Shown here piece by piece: positions 1 to 7,093 of a stretch of 30,117 bases of DNA (positions within the stretch are counted from its first letter, which is position 1; the number at the start of each line of letters is the position of its first letter). The notes beneath the pieces were generated by a model. That model ran no database searches. It saw only the letters and a list, made by a program, of their open reading frames with translations, and was not told where the DNA came from. The stretch is from a virus. The stretch spans positions 1 through 30,117 of the IMG/VR virus record IMGVR_UViG_3300046007_006364; one strand, given 5' to 3'. The translations under genes and the position numbers were made by a program.

Positions 1-64
1 CAATTTCGATTGAAAGTTTTCTATCTCCGGAACCTTTTGGATATTTGTTGATTTTAATTTTCAT
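1..64 (-). CDS. Conserved phage protein, N-terminal fragment (cut by window edge)
   Basis: The ATG is at 64 and 21 codons are visible before the window ends, reading MKIKINKYPKGSGDRKLSIE and on. The short lysine-rich start followed by a 'RKLSIEI' strand resembles a small protein family often seen in T4-like phages, but the match is from memory and the function of that family is unknown to me. The start overlaps the 3' end of the next upstream gene (54-410) by 11 bases, the usual packing here. It is too short to be certain it is real; the reading frame stays open to the edge. Confidence 0.6.
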   Translation of the reverse strand, partial: MKIKINKYPKGSGDRKLSIEI

Positions 65-410
65 TAGGATTAGATGACACTTTCCCGTTTATAAACCAAA
101 CGTTATCACTGCCATTTCTTACATTTGCAATATTTATGTTTTGAATCGTAGATAATTTTTCTGCTAATTCTTCTACAGTTTTACCTTGGCACATAAATGA
201 ATTAGAATATGTGTTAAACAAGTATAAAAAATCACCATGTTTTTCTACTGTAAGAAAGGGAATTTTTTGAATTTTGGGTTTCGATTCAATACCTTCGTCA
301 ATAGCAATGCCTTGCTCTTTCGCAATATTATAAATCTGTTTACGGATACGGTTAGCAGCAAATATCATTCCCAACCAAAAACCACAAACAAGTATGACTA
401 GATAATCCAT
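54..410 (-). CDS. Small membrane-anchored protein, unknown function
   Basis: 118 aa. Residues about 3-19 form one hydrophobic segment (YLVILVCGFWLGMIFAA) followed by Arg/Lys, so it is predicted to be N-terminally anchored with the bulk in the cytoplasm. The C-terminal half (about 50-100) looks like a small globular domain with alternating strands and one helix (KTVEELAEKLSTI). I do not recognise the family. There is no Shine-Dalgarno sequence. Instead AATAAATACCATT lies directly before the ATG, close to the T4 late promoter consensus, so a leaderless late transcript is plausible. It is followed by the gene cut by the window edge. Confidence 0.75.
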   Translation of the reverse strand: MDYLVILVCGFWLGMIFAANRIRKQIYNIAKEQGIAIDEGIESKPKIQKIPFLTVEKHGDFLYLFNTYSNSFMCQGKTVEELAEKLSTIQNINIANVRNGSDNVWFINGKVSSNPNEN

Positions 411-414
411 AATG

Positions 415-423
415 GTATTTATT
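415..423 (-). promoter_or_regulatory. Late-type promoter motif (AATAAATAC) abutting a start codon
   Basis: AATAAATAC ends four bases before the ATG at 410. T4 late promoters have TATAAATA at -10 and little else, so transcription would begin at or next to the ATG. The gene has no Shine-Dalgarno. Assignment as a promoter is inference from the motif and from five similar sites in this window. Confidence 0.45.
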
Positions 424-697
424 TAATTTTGATGTTAGAATAAGTCTTTAATTTTTCAAACTTCTTTGTTTTGGCAGCATTAATGCCATCCTGTGAAACA
501 CCTATTTTTTGTTTCACTAGCAATTGTATCATAGCTTGCAAATCTCCAATTTCTTTTTCAAGGCGTTGAATATTGGTCACATCAGTGCCACTCATCATTT
601 GATCGGGACCAAAACGAAAACATTTACTAACTTCTACAATGACTTCAGCAGCCTCTTCTTGTAGAATTGTTAAAATTTCTTTTGTTTGCTCATTCAT
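419..697 (-). CDS. MazG-like nucleotide pyrophosphohydrolase-type protein
   Basis: 92 aa from the chosen ATG. The helix with EEAAEVIVEVSK, followed about 25 residues later by EKEIGDLQAMI, matches the ExxE...ExxD metal-binding arrangement of all-alpha NTP pyrophosphohydrolases (MazG/dUTPase-2 superfamily). These enzymes hydrolyse NTPs or dNTPs to NMP and PPi; phage members are proposed to clean nucleotide pools or lower alarmones. I chose the ATG at 697, not 703 or 808, because GAGG lies nine bases upstream of it and the longer frame would run through the upstream gene. The start overlaps the TGA of the 690-1286 gene. The enzymatic activity and substrate are inferred. Confidence 0.7.
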   Translation of the reverse strand: MNEQTKEILTILQEEAAEVIVEVSKCFRFGPDQMMSGTDVTNIQRLEKEIGDLQAMIQLLVKQKIGVSQDGINAAKTKKFEKLKTYSNIKIK

Positions 698-1286
698 CGA
701 CATATTCCTCTTCGTCCCAATCGTAATGTTGTTCTTTGGCATGTGTTTCACAAAGTGTACGATGCCAACCTTGTGTAAGAAGTTTACCAGGACTACCACA
801 TTCTTCACAAGTCACCGCACTCATGCTGTCAGCCATCGATTCTACACCACGGCAATAACTATCACCGCCGTAATAATAAAAACGCAATGTGCCAAATTTT
901 TCTTTAACTTGGCTAGCAACAACTTGTGGACATGCTTCTGGCACTGACCTGAATTGAGGATTGTGTAACATTAGTTTTTCTACAGTGTCCTCTGCCCACT
1001 TACGACTATTTGGGCTATCCCCATAAGTGTGGTACTTAATCAGTGGTTCAGTATTTCCTGCCAATGCCCTTTTCATTGCCCGATTAAATCGCAAGACTCT
1101 TGCACGGTCTTTCCTACTATGATCAATGTGCCATTGCATATTGCGACACATTTGGTTGATGATGCTAAACCATCCATCACCAATTTCAAACCCCCAACAC
1201 ATAGCAGTGGTTCGCATATCAGCATGGCGATCACGAAAAATTTTTGGATACCGCTGACACAACAATTCATCAAGTTCTTTTTTCAT
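690..1286 (-). CDS. Conserved phage protein with C-terminal zinc-finger-like segment
   Basis: 198 aa. It opens with a pattern I recognise from many phage genomes (LLCQRYPKIFRDRH, then MCWGFEIGDGW), followed by VKEKFGTLRFYYYGGD and a Cys-rich end: CEECG at about 158-162 and a later C-x-x-H, which could bind zinc. No enzymatic function is known to me. It starts on the TAATG overlap with the stop of the gene at 1286-1507, so it is likely translationally coupled. It ends in an acidic tail (DWDEEEYVDE). Confidence 0.8.
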   Translation of the reverse strand: MKKELDELLCQRYPKIFRDRHADMRTTAMCWGFEIGDGWFSIINQMCRNMQWHIDHSRKDRARVLRFNRAMKRALAGNTEPLIKYHTYGDSPNSRKWAEDTVEKLMLHNPQFRSVPEACPQVVASQVKEKFGTLRFYYYGGDSYCRGVESMADSMSAVTCEECGSPGKLLTQGWHRTLCETHAKEQHYDWDEEEYVDE

Positions 1287-1507
1287 TATACAATCTTCTT
1301 TTCGTGAACCAGTTGTTCAAAATGACGAAACATTTTTTCAAATTTCATTTCATAAATTGTTTGTAATCCTAGTAAGGCATTAGCAATTTCATCATTGGTC
1401 AGTTCTGGTGATCGTTCTAGGACATTTTCATATAACAACTCAATGTCAGTAGTAACATTCCAGCAATTCAATATATCTTGTTCAAGGTCAAACCGATCAA
1501 CTTTCAT
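1286..1507 (-). CDS. Small hypothetical phage protein
   Basis: 73 aa, acidic and mostly helical by composition, with no recognised motif. A good ribosome-binding site (AAGGAG, six bases before the ATG at 1507) supports the start, and the stop overlaps the next ATG as TAATG. It is likely a member of the same transcript as the neighbours at 690-1286 and 419-697. Confidence 0.75.
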   Translation of the reverse strand: MKVDRFDLEQDILNCWNVTTDIELLYENVLERSPELTNDEIANALLGLQTIYEMKFEKMFRHFEQLVHEKKIV

Positions 1508-1517
1508 TATTTGCTCC

Positions 1518-2039
1518 TTAAGGTTTCTTTTTGCTCATAGCAATTTTAGGTTCGATAAATTTTTTGTGGTACTCTTTGTAATTGTTAAGATAAAGTTCCC
1601 ATTGAATCCATTGTTTTTTGTTTTTAGGTTTATTTACAAGAAAACCCCAATCTCTTTGTTGCGGACCCATAAAGAAAAGGGTAGTTGCTGACTTTCCTTC
1701 TTCTAATTCAAGCCAATGAAAGTCTTTTGCTTTACGCCAAATGATGCTTCCGGGACCACGCCATGTAGAAAATTCAGTAAAAATTTTACCTTCATTATTA
1801 TACACAGGAGTATGCTCCCAATACCCGCCCTTAAGCACAATTGTAAGATAAGGCCATGGATGATCATGAAGGATTGGATCATCACTTTTAACAATCTTAT
1901 GCAAAGTAAGATTAAAAGGAAATTTTTTACGGTCCTTAAACAACAAATAATACCTATGCATATAATCTTCACCGGTACGCCGATCGGGAATAAGTCGATA
2001 TCGACCTAGCTTATTCATAAGATTGTGTAAGAAACTCAT
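1518..2039 (-). CDS. Cupin-fold protein (cysteine-dioxygenase-like barrel)
   Basis: 173 aa. The HDHPW motif (His58, His60), GGYWEH (Glu75) and a later His108 in a 'GPGSIIWR...H..EL' stretch are the metal-ligand pattern of double-stranded beta-helix (cupin) proteins: H-x-H then E, then a C-terminal H. A close-looking family with 'HDHPW...GGYWE' and 'GPQQRDWGF' occurs in bacteria and phages, without a firm function. It could be an Fe/Mn-dependent enzyme acting on a small molecule or sugar; the substrate is unknown. A strong RBS (AGGAG) and its own sigma70 promoter at 2063-2091 precede it, so it heads a transcription unit. Confidence 0.8.
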   Translation of the reverse strand: MSFLHNLMNKLGRYRLIPDRRTGEDYMHRYYLLFKDRKKFPFNLTLHKIVKSDDPILHDHPWPYLTIVLKGGYWEHTPVYNNEGKIFTEFSTWRGPGSIIWRKAKDFHWLELEEGKSATTLFFMGPQQRDWGFLVNKPKNKKQWIQWELYLNNYKEYHKKFIEPKIAMSKKKP

Positions 2040-2062
2040 AATTGCTCCTGTGTTCTTCTGAT

Positions 2063-2091
2063 ATTATAGCATATTTTGTAATTTAACACAA
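2063..2091 (-). promoter_or_regulatory. Sigma70-type promoter (TTGTGT-17-TATAAT)
   Basis: On the minus strand TTGTGT and TATAAT are separated by exactly 17 bases, followed by a leader of about 17 bases with AGGAG ahead of the ATG at 2039. It lies just downstream of a terminator hairpin, so it starts a new unit. Confidence 0.75.
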
Positions 2092-2096
2092 GTAGG

Positions 2097-2118
2097 AAAA
2101 GGGCATTAATGCCCTTTT
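2097..2118 (-). terminator. Rho-independent terminator after the HTH gene
   Basis: Perfect hairpin AAAAGGGCAT / ATGCCCTTTT with a U-run in both directions. It sits 20 bases after the stop of the minus-strand gene at 2138 and just before the promoter at 2063-2091. The symmetry would also allow function on the plus strand, but no plus-strand gene is nearby. Confidence 0.8.
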
Positions 2119-2137
2119 TGCTCATCTCGTCCCGAGA

Positions 2138-2401
2138 TTAGACTGCTACACCTTGTTCGGCTAGAGCCCGATATCCTGCCGCAACAACTGCACGGGTAGG
2201 ACGACCAAGACGATACTTGGTAAAGGTTTCGCCACGGTTATTAGTACGCTTGTTAGCATAGATAGCATATCCTTGGAAACGAAGTGCGCTTACACTTGCT
2301 GTGGGATTTTGCATATCAAAACGGTGAGCGATTTGCTTTGCGGTGAGTTCCTCACCACGCTGAAGGGCCTCTAGAAGGCGAGATTGCTTAGTAACGATCA
2401 T
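2138..2401 (-). CDS. Small winged-helix/HTH DNA-binding protein
   Basis: 87 aa from the ATG at 2401, which has AGAGGA eight bases upstream; the longer open frame to 2599 lies inside the neighbouring phosphoesterase gene and is rejected. The N-terminal half reads LEALQRGEELTAKQIAHRF followed by TASVSALRFQGYAIY, a helix-turn-helix with recognition helix and wing, then basic residues. Similar small HTH proteins are common in T4-like phages and presumably act as transcription or replication modulators. It has a candidate promoter upstream (2445-2473) and a terminator downstream, so it may be expressed alone. Confidence 0.75.
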   Translation of the reverse strand: MIVTKQSRLLEALQRGEELTAKQIAHRFDMQNPTASVSALRFQGYAIYANKRTNNRGETFTKYRLGRPTRAVVAAGYRALAEQGVAV

Positions 2402-2444
2402 AATTTTCCTCTTTAAAAATTCGTTGCATTTACAACGTATATAG

Positions 2445-2473
2445 ATTCTAACAGAGTCTTTAGACATAAGCAA
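2445..2473 (-). promoter_or_regulatory. Weak sigma70-type promoter (TTGCTT-17-TAGAAT)
   Basis: TTGCTT and TAGAAT with 17-bp spacing lie in the only gap before the HTH gene. A five-base-pair hairpin (CGTTG/CAACG at about 2422-2437) would sit in the leader. The -35 match is poor, so this is tentative. Confidence 0.4.
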
Positions 2474-2507
2474 CACATAAGGGCATTTTATGTTACTTAA
2501 AATGGGC

Positions 2508-3338
2508 TTATAGTTCCAAATACTGCAATTTAAAATCTTCAGCTTGTTGTTCATATCCGATGTATCCTCGTGGATTGCAAACAATTCTGCAAGAACCAAT
2601 CATATAATCAAAATTATGATGAGTATGTCCATGAGTCCACAATTTAATTTGTGGGTGATCTAGTATGAATTCACTTAGATCACTAGCATATGCACCGTTC
2701 ATGATTTGGTCATCCTTGTAATTAGGATGAATACTCATCTTACTAGGTGCCATGTGGCCAACTACCACAAATTTTTCATCAAACTTACCTTCAGTAACAG
2801 TACGGATATATTCTACACTATGGCGGTGTCTAGCCGCAGTATGTGCAGGACGAAGTTTGGTATAACCCTTACTGTCCTCACGAATGATACGGTAATCATT
2901 CATCATATCTCCGACACTATGGAGTGTAAGTGGATCAAATTTGTTCATGTCAGTCCACAATGTACACCCAATAAAATTTACACCATCGATGACTTTTAAA
3001 TCATTTTCCATGAAGTAAATATTAGGAAACTTTGCACATTCATTGTATAGGTCATCAAGGCTACCATGAAACTTACCATGATAAAATTCATGATTACCTG
3101 CAATGTAAATAACATGCGGGAACTGAAAACTACAACGCTTCAAAAAATCACGGAAGCGTTGAGCACTTTCTTGTCGCCTGCCCAAGTTTACAACAGGATT
3201 GATTGGTTCGGGATGGTCATGTAAATCCTGAGCAATCATAATGTCGCCACTAAGGATTAAAACGTCTGCGCCCTCATCATTGGTGAGGTTAATGTCTCCG
3301 AATTCTAAATGTAAGTCTGACGCAAGTGCAATTTTCAT
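2508..3338 (-). CDS. Calcineurin-like metallophosphoesterase (active-site intact)
   Basis: 276 aa. All five motifs of the binuclear metallophosphoesterase fold are present: D8-L-H10, G31-D32, GNHE (81-84), G194-H195 and GHTH (237-240). The enzyme would hydrolyse a phosphomonoester or phosphodiester in the cytoplasm; the substrate cannot be read. The gene has no Shine-Dalgarno; a TATAAT box ends nine bases before its ATG, so the mRNA is probably almost leaderless. A degenerate relative lacking the metal ligands is encoded at 15769-16461, with several shared segments (GCT in strand, VCNP near the C-terminus). Confidence 0.92.
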   Translation of the reverse strand: MKIALASDLHLEFGDINLTNDEGADVLILSGDIMIAQDLHDHPEPINPVVNLGRRQESAQRFRDFLKRCSFQFPHVIYIAGNHEFYHGKFHGSLDDLYNECAKFPNIYFMENDLKVIDGVNFIGCTLWTDMNKFDPLTLHSVGDMMNDYRIIREDSKGYTKLRPAHTAARHRHSVEYIRTVTEGKFDEKFVVVGHMAPSKMSIHPNYKDDQIMNGAYASDLSEFILDHPQIKLWTHGHTHHNFDYMIGSCRIVCNPRGYIGYEQQAEDFKLQYLEL

Positions 3339-3347
3339 AATAACTCA

Positions 3348-3376
3348 ATTATAACATGGATTGTATTAAAGGGCAA
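3348..3376 (-). promoter_or_regulatory. Sigma70-type promoter giving a near-leaderless mRNA (TTGCCC-17-TATAAT)
   Basis: TATAAT at 3348-3353 with a 17-bp spacer to TTGCCC. Only nine bases separate the -10 box from the ATG at 3338, so the predicted leader is about 2-4 nucleotides. The -35 box overlaps the end of the upstream gene. Confidence 0.5.
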
Positions 3377-4511
3377 AGAAACAATTACCCAAATGTTTTC
3401 TTGACATTAAAATTTTAAGATTGTGTTCACAAATAGGACCACATTGATTTATAAAATTGTTTTTTTCTTTTTCGTTAAGATTACAAATTCTTTCTATTTC
3501 GTTTACTATCATCAATAGTCTTGTTGCATCATTGACCTCATTATCATATTCTTCATTTATAATATTTTCAAAAGTTTTATATCCTCTTTCCTTTAATGCT
3601 TTAAGTGAATGCGGAGCAGATAATAGAATAAATGGATGTAAGTGTGCGATTGCTTTATAAGTTTTTTCTGTAATAAAAATACTATTGCCTATATTTTCTT
3701 GTTCATAATAAAAAGTTTCAGCAATTACACTACATAAAGTTTTGTCATAAAATTTATTTTCTAAACTATACAAAGTTGGCAACTTATCATTGAGTTGTAA
3801 AGATGTGTCTAGTAATAAACTTTTTGTTTGACACATCTCAGTTTCATTCTTTTTCAGACAATCAAATACCTCATCATTGGTACTATTCAATTCTAAAACA
3901 CGACCATAATAATTTTGCCAATTTCTATCTTCAACATCATTTTCAAAACTTACATAACCATTGTCCAACAATTTTTTGATTTTAAGTAAAGCTATGAGAG
4001 ATGGCCTGTGTGGGCGCCATCTTCGATTTAAACTTAAATAAGTTTTGTCTAATTCTTTATTGTAAGGATAATCAATATTGTTTTTTATTTGTAGGGCAAC
4101 CGAATGTTCTACTGCGCTAAGGTAAAAACATTTTAATGGATTTTTACAATATGCTTGTGAATAAGTTTCAATGGCATTTTTTATATTGTAACTTTCAGAT
4201 ATAAAAATTATTTTGGTTTCAGGAATATTTTTTGCTAAAACAATGTCCTTATAAACGTTGTTTATTACCTCATGAAAACCTTCAAAACTATTATGGATAA
4301 TTAAATTAATGGTTCCATGCCTTAATGAATCTTGTATATGAAATGGTATTGCTAAATCAAAGGTATTAATGGCAAAAGAATTAGTATCTGCAATCTGCAC
4401 ATACCAATTCATGCCTTTAATTTTATTTAAAATAGGTAAAACAGGATCCGTTTTTTTATAAGTTAAAACCCCATCTCTAATATGAGGTATGTTACTATGA
4501 TTTAGTATCAT
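3366..4511 (-). CDS. Glycosyltransferase-like phage protein (paralogue 1)
   Basis: 381 aa. A central YLSLNRRWRPHR (about 158-169) and a C-terminal ITEKTYKAI...HPFIL...GYKTFE (280-315) are the conserved blocks of a family widespread in marine and freshwater phages. The C-terminal ITEK block recalls GT10 fucosyltransferase-type nucleotide-sugar binding. I infer sugar transfer to DNA, virion or host surface, but this is not proven. The same blocks occur in the protein at 21213-22307, so the window carries two divergent copies. It is acidic, lacks a signal peptide and starts inside the end of a small membrane-protein gene, with no Shine-Dalgarno. Confidence 0.6.
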   Translation of the reverse strand: MILNHSNIPHIRDGVLTYKKTDPVLPILNKIKGMNWYVQIADTNSFAINTFDLAIPFHIQDSLRHGTINLIIHNSFEGFHEVINNVYKDIVLAKNIPETKIIFISESYNIKNAIETYSQAYCKNPLKCFYLSAVEHSVALQIKNNIDYPYNKELDKTYLSLNRRWRPHRPSLIALLKIKKLLDNGYVSFENDVEDRNWQNYYGRVLELNSTNDEVFDCLKKNETEMCQTKSLLLDTSLQLNDKLPTLYSLENKFYDKTLCSVIAETFYYEQENIGNSIFITEKTYKAIAHLHPFILLSAPHSLKALKERGYKTFENIINEEYDNEVNDATRLLMIVNEIERICNLNEKEKNNFINQCGPICEHNLKILMSRKHLGNCFFAL

Positions 4512-4671
4512 TTATATTTGATACACATGGTTTCTTACTATCGACAACAACACATTCTTTTTTTGGCTTCGGTGAATAATAAAGTATAATTTTACTGACA
4601 AAAAAACCTGCAACAAGACACAAGCAAATAATTAGTAATTCTTGTTTTACCTCGTCACTTAATTTGGTCAT
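4495..4671 (-). CDS. Small single-span membrane protein (58 aa)
   Basis: Begins MTKLSDEVKQELLIICLC; residues about 12-32 form one transmembrane helix, followed by a basic stretch (KPKKE) and a short tail with two cysteines. ATG at 4671 overlaps the TGA of the PsiE-family gene (ATGA), and its stop overlaps the start of the downstream gene by 17 bases, so it sits in a tight translationally coupled chain. No family recognised. It lies beside two other membrane-protein genes (4668-5084 and 5467-5658). Confidence 0.7.
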   Translation of the reverse strand: MTKLSDEVKQELLIICLCLVAGFFVSKIILYYSPKPKKECVVVDSKKPCVSNINDTKS

Positions 4672-5084
4672 GATACATCCTCAGTTTTTCCACTGGGATA
4701 TTTATTGCTTGCATACCTTACAATTAGGACACTTGCACCTAAAACAAAAATTGCCCCACTCATAGCAAGAATCTCGTATAGTTTATCATGTGCCGCTACT
4801 AAATCAATAATGTATCTGGTGATTGCAGTAATGGCTATATAAATTAGAAATCTTACAGGCATGTGATTGGTTTTAAAATAAATTCCAACCATTGCTCCAA
4901 TCTCAAGGTATATAAACATTAACAATAAATCTTGAATGTTGGCGTGATGTTTTTCAAACATACGCAAAAATTCAAATCCAGCGGCATAAACAGTGGCGGC
5001 ACCAATTGCAAAAAGTGCAATTCTGTGAAATATACCTACTAGGAAGTTACCTACATTATCTAAATCATCTAATTGTTTTTTCAT
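4668..5084 (-). CDS. psiE: PsiE-family (phosphate-starvation-inducible) inner-membrane protein
   Basis: 138 aa, the usual PsiE length (E. coli about 136). Four hydrophobic helices lie at about 21-40, 50-70, 77-95 and 108-125. The signature block 'FIYLEIGAMVGIYF' plus 'PVRFLIYIAITAITRYII' matches the PsiE core (FLYFEF...FPLRYFVYIGITAIVRLII) as I know it. In E. coli psiE is under PhoB and cAMP-CRP control, with no settled molecular function. No Pho box is visible here. The gene overlaps its neighbours by four bases on each side. A phage copy suggests manipulation of phosphate-stress physiology, which is inference. Confidence 0.8.
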   Translation of the reverse strand: MKKQLDDLDNVGNFLVGIFHRIALFAIGAATVYAAGFEFLRMFEKHHANIQDLLLMFIYLEIGAMVGIYFKTNHMPVRFLIYIAITAITRYIIDLVAAHDKLYEILAMSGAIFVLGASVLIVRYASNKYPSGKTEDVS

Positions 5085-5470
5085 ACATAAAATCCTGCAC
5101 TACGCAATTCACTAAGTGCTACATTACGATTTTTTGGATTTACATTTAATTTAATTGGCTCGCCCTTATCCAAAGAGTCACTTAATTCTTTTGCTTCTTT
5201 TAAGCCTAAATTTGGCGTAGTTACTGATCGTAATGCTTTAATACGCCAAACTCTATTGGAATTTGGATTGAAACTGGATATGTTTATAATACCATTAAAC
5301 TCACCAGTCAACATAGCAAAAAAGATTTCACCCTTTATCGAAGGATCAAGAATATTTACAATACCTTCCCACAGTTTCATGCCCTCATCCGTGCCATAGG
5401 CTTCTGTGATACTACGCATAAAGTTAATACCACTTTGGATAACATCTTGCTTAAATTCAGCAGGTATCAT
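5081..5470 (-). CDS. Protein with bL12 (L7/L12) C-terminal-domain-like fold
   Basis: 129 aa in two parts. Residues about 1-65 are an unknown helical domain ending in GEIFFAMLTGEFNGII, a pattern also found in the protein at 7143-7547. Residues 74-129 read like the ribosomal stalk protein bL12 C-terminal domain: a strand (VWRIKALRSV), the diagnostic helix GLKEAKELSDSL (89-100), then a second helix and a final strand. In bL12 this domain recruits translation GTPases. There is no bL12 N-terminal dimerisation domain, so it is not a stalk replacement; it may bind elongation factors or only share the fold. It overlaps both neighbours by four bases. Confidence 0.65.
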   Translation of the reverse strand: MIPAEFKQDVIQSGINFMRSITEAYGTDEGMKLWEGIVNILDPSIKGEIFFAMLTGEFNGIINISSFNPNSNRVWRIKALRSVTTPNLGLKEAKELSDSLDKGEPIKLNVNPKNRNVALSELRSAGFYV

Positions 5471-5658
5471 TTTACAGGTTTTCTAAGTTTGTTTAACTGC
5501 GGTTGATATACAGGTTCTTCTTGTATGATATTTTTTTGGTTGTGGCTTAATAAATCAATAATGTCATCATAAAAAATATAAATCAATAATCCTATCCAAT
5601 AAATGATAGCAATTACAAATAGGATTATTGTAAAATACAGAAATGCTTCATCACTCAA
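5467..5658 (-). CDS. Small single-span membrane protein
   Basis: 63 aa. One long hydrophobic segment (about 6-30, FLYFTIILFVIAIIYWIGLLIYIFY), then an acidic and polar tail with Pro and Lys at the end. Four-base overlaps with the genes on both sides indicate translational coupling within the 6029-to-3366 chain. No family recognised; could be a holin-like or regulatory membrane peptide, but nothing specific supports that. Confidence 0.7.
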   Translation of the reverse strand: MSDEAFLYFTIILFVIAIIYWIGLLIYIFYDDIIDLLSHNQKNIIQEEPVYQPQLNKLRKPVK

Positions 5659-6029
5659 CTTACTTCCTTAATATGTTTACAAGTGTGCCTGAATGTAAAT
5701 CCAGGACAAGTGCAACTATATTTACCAGAATTATTTTTTGTAAGTAGATAGACTTTTCCATTGCTACCCTGAACCTCGATAGCATCCTTAGGCTTAGCTT
5801 CAACTACAGGCTTACCAAAATAAACCTCGTCACTCTCAGCCTTTTTATCCTTCAATTCAACAAACTTGCGGCCGCGAACATCGATAGACATAGGCTTACT
5901 AAATTTAAACAATGCCTTAGTACCTGCCTTGATATAGCCGACCATTTTTGACTTACTATCATTAAGGTAATAGATATGATTAGGAATATTGTGATCGCCC
6001 CAATCAGTAACCTCTTGATAGTATTTCAT
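5655..6029 (-). CDS. SWIM-type zinc-finger protein
   Basis: 124 aa. The C-terminus carries C106-x-C108-x8-C117-x-H119, the CxCx(n)CxH signature of SWIM zinc fingers, which bind DNA or proteins. The N-terminal 80 residues are beta-rich and basic without a recognised domain. RBS AAGGAA precedes the ATG. It is the second gene after the promoter at 6287-6315 and leads the overlapping chain toward the bL12-like and PsiE genes. A role in DNA binding is inferred from the finger only. Confidence 0.75.
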   Translation of the reverse strand: MKYYQEVTDWGDHNIPNHIYYLNDSKSKMVGYIKAGTKALFKFSKPMSIDVRGRKFVELKDKKAESDEVYFGKPVVEAKPKDAIEVQGSNGKVYLLTKNNSGKYSCTCPGFTFRHTCKHIKEVS

Positions 6030-6038
6030 TGCTATTCC

Positions 6039-6266
6039 TTATTCAACAGCCGAAATTGTTAAAATTGATTCACGCAAAACTGCCTCACCAAAAACGGTAG
6101 CAGTATCGTTGTCACCCTCAAGCGACAATGTTTTAATTGTATTAATACCATTAATAAGATTAAGAACAACCTTATCAGCATCAGCCTTTGTACCATTTGC
6201 GGCTAGTGTAATCTTGCCCTCAAATGTACCGAACTTGTTTACTACTTTAACTTGCACATGTGCCAT
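6039..6266 (-). CDS. Small conserved-looking phage protein, unknown
   Basis: 75 aa, alternating strands around a helix (KADADKVVLNLINGI); no cysteines, no membrane segment. Strong RBS (AAGGAG) and an almost perfect sigma70 promoter (6287-6315) lie directly upstream, so this is the first gene of an early-type unit. I do not recognise the family. Confidence 0.75.
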   Translation of the reverse strand: MAHVQVKVVNKFGTFEGKITLAANGTKADADKVVLNLINGINTIKTLSLEGDNDTATVFGEAVLRESILTISAVE

Positions 6267-6286
6267 ATAATTCTCCTTGTTGAACT

Positions 6287-6315
6287 ATTATATAGCACAT
6301 TGATTATCTTGTCAA
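6287..6315 (-). promoter_or_regulatory. Consensus sigma70 early promoter (TTGACA-17-TATAAT)
   Basis: Perfect -35 and -10 hexamers with a 17-bp spacer, followed by AAGGAG and the ATG at 6266. Its strength suggests immediate-early transcription by unmodified host RNA polymerase. Confidence 0.9.
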
Positions 6316-6318
6316 TAA

Positions 6319-6753
6319 TTAAGCAACAACCTCGTTGACCATTACCTGCTCACGCACAAAAGCCTCGGCAAGAGTGATGTAGCCATCAGTATCATAAGAA
6401 GAAACATACCAGCGACCATCCTTACGGAGAATGTACTCAAACTCCTCGGTCTGATGATTTGCCGCATAGTCCTCGAAATTATCAAAGTAGCGAGCCTCGA
6501 TACCAGTCTCACCACGGTCACGACCATAGAAGGTGCAATCTTGGCAGACCTCGTCAAACTCATGCTTGACACCCATTTCGGGACCGAGACTAGACAAGTC
6601 ACCTAGGTCAATCAGTTCACGAACCTTGAACGGATCCTGATATGATTCAAACAGAATCTTGCCGTTGTTTGACAGGTAACCGTCCCAGTGACAATAGATT
6701 TGACCAACAGTACCGTCAGCAAATTCAAGAGCGATAGTAGAGCGAGTTGCCAT
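6319..6753 (-). CDS. Conserved phage protein (MATRSTIALEF family)
   Basis: 144 aa. The opening ATRSTIALEFADGTV...YCHWDGYLSNNG followed by DLGDLSSLG is a block I recognise from many unrelated phage genomes. No function has been shown to my knowledge. The second half is acidic, with a conserved-looking ending FEYILRKDGRWY. It has its own near-perfect early promoter and RBS (AAAGGA), so it is probably made early and in quantity. Confidence 0.82.
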   Translation of the reverse strand: MATRSTIALEFADGTVGQIYCHWDGYLSNNGKILFESYQDPFKVRELIDLGDLSSLGPEMGVKHEFDEVCQDCTFYGRDRGETGIEARYFDNFEDYAANHQTEEFEYILRKDGRWYVSSYDTDGYITLAEAFVREQVMVNEVVA

Positions 6754-6768
6754 TTGTAAGTCCTTTAA

Positions 6769-6815
6769 TTAACTGTCTATGTATGTATTATATACCCAAA
6801 TCCATTTATTGTCAA
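6769..6815. repeat. 47-bp perfect direct repeat carrying an early promoter, copy 1
   Basis: The same 47 bases occur at 7094-7140. The block spans the -35 box, spacer, -10 box and start region of a promoter, so two adjacent genes are driven by duplicated control regions. Confidence 0.9.
6787..6815 (-). promoter_or_regulatory. Consensus sigma70 early promoter (TTGACA-17-TATAAT)
   Basis: Perfect hexamers, 17-bp spacer, TG-less, driving the gene at 6319-6753. The -35 region begins four bases after the stop of the upstream gene. Confidence 0.92.
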
Positions 6816-6818
6816 GTA

Positions 6819-7079
6819 TTAAAATTCGTATTCGTAGAATTTTACAGCAGGATCCAACTTGACCAAATCCTTGGCCGCGGCTGTCAGTTCCTTGTAACGA
6901 CGGTTTACTTCTGCTCGTGGCAATTCACCGTCACAGGTCAAATTCTCGGGACTAAGTGAGGCATCAATCATATCCGCAACACGCTGGCGTCCAGCGGCAG
7001 TCTTGATTTCGTATTGCTCACCCTTGAAAAAACTGTTCCAGTGGTTCTTTTGTTCAATGAATTTGACAAGTGCTTTCAT
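6819..7079 (-). CDS. Small hypothetical protein under an early promoter
   Basis: 86 aa, helical and basic at the start (KALVKFIEQKNHW) with a hydrophilic middle; no known motif. The RBS is GGAG five to six bases before the ATG, and the promoter at 7112-7140 is identical to that of the next gene. It ends YEYEF. Probably an early host-takeover or accessory protein; this is inferred only from promoter strength and position. Confidence 0.75.
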   Translation of the reverse strand: MKALVKFIEQKNHWNSFFKGEQYEIKTAAGRQRVADMIDASLSPENLTCDGELPRAEVNRRYKELTAAAKDLVKLDPAVKFYEYEF

Positions 7080-7093
7080 ATGGTCTCCGTTAG

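Noticed and set aside
639-947. Plus-strand frame of 102 codons
   Set aside because: It is antisense to the 419-697 and 690-1286 genes, has no RBS and low-complexity composition.
2480-2505. CATTTTA/TAAAATG inverted repeat after the phosphoesterase gene
   Set aside because: It is AT-rich, has no U-run and could be chance; not called as a terminator.
2402-2599. N-terminal extension of the HTH protein to 2599
   Set aside because: It runs inside the phosphoesterase gene and has no RBS; the ATG at 2401 has AGAGGA.
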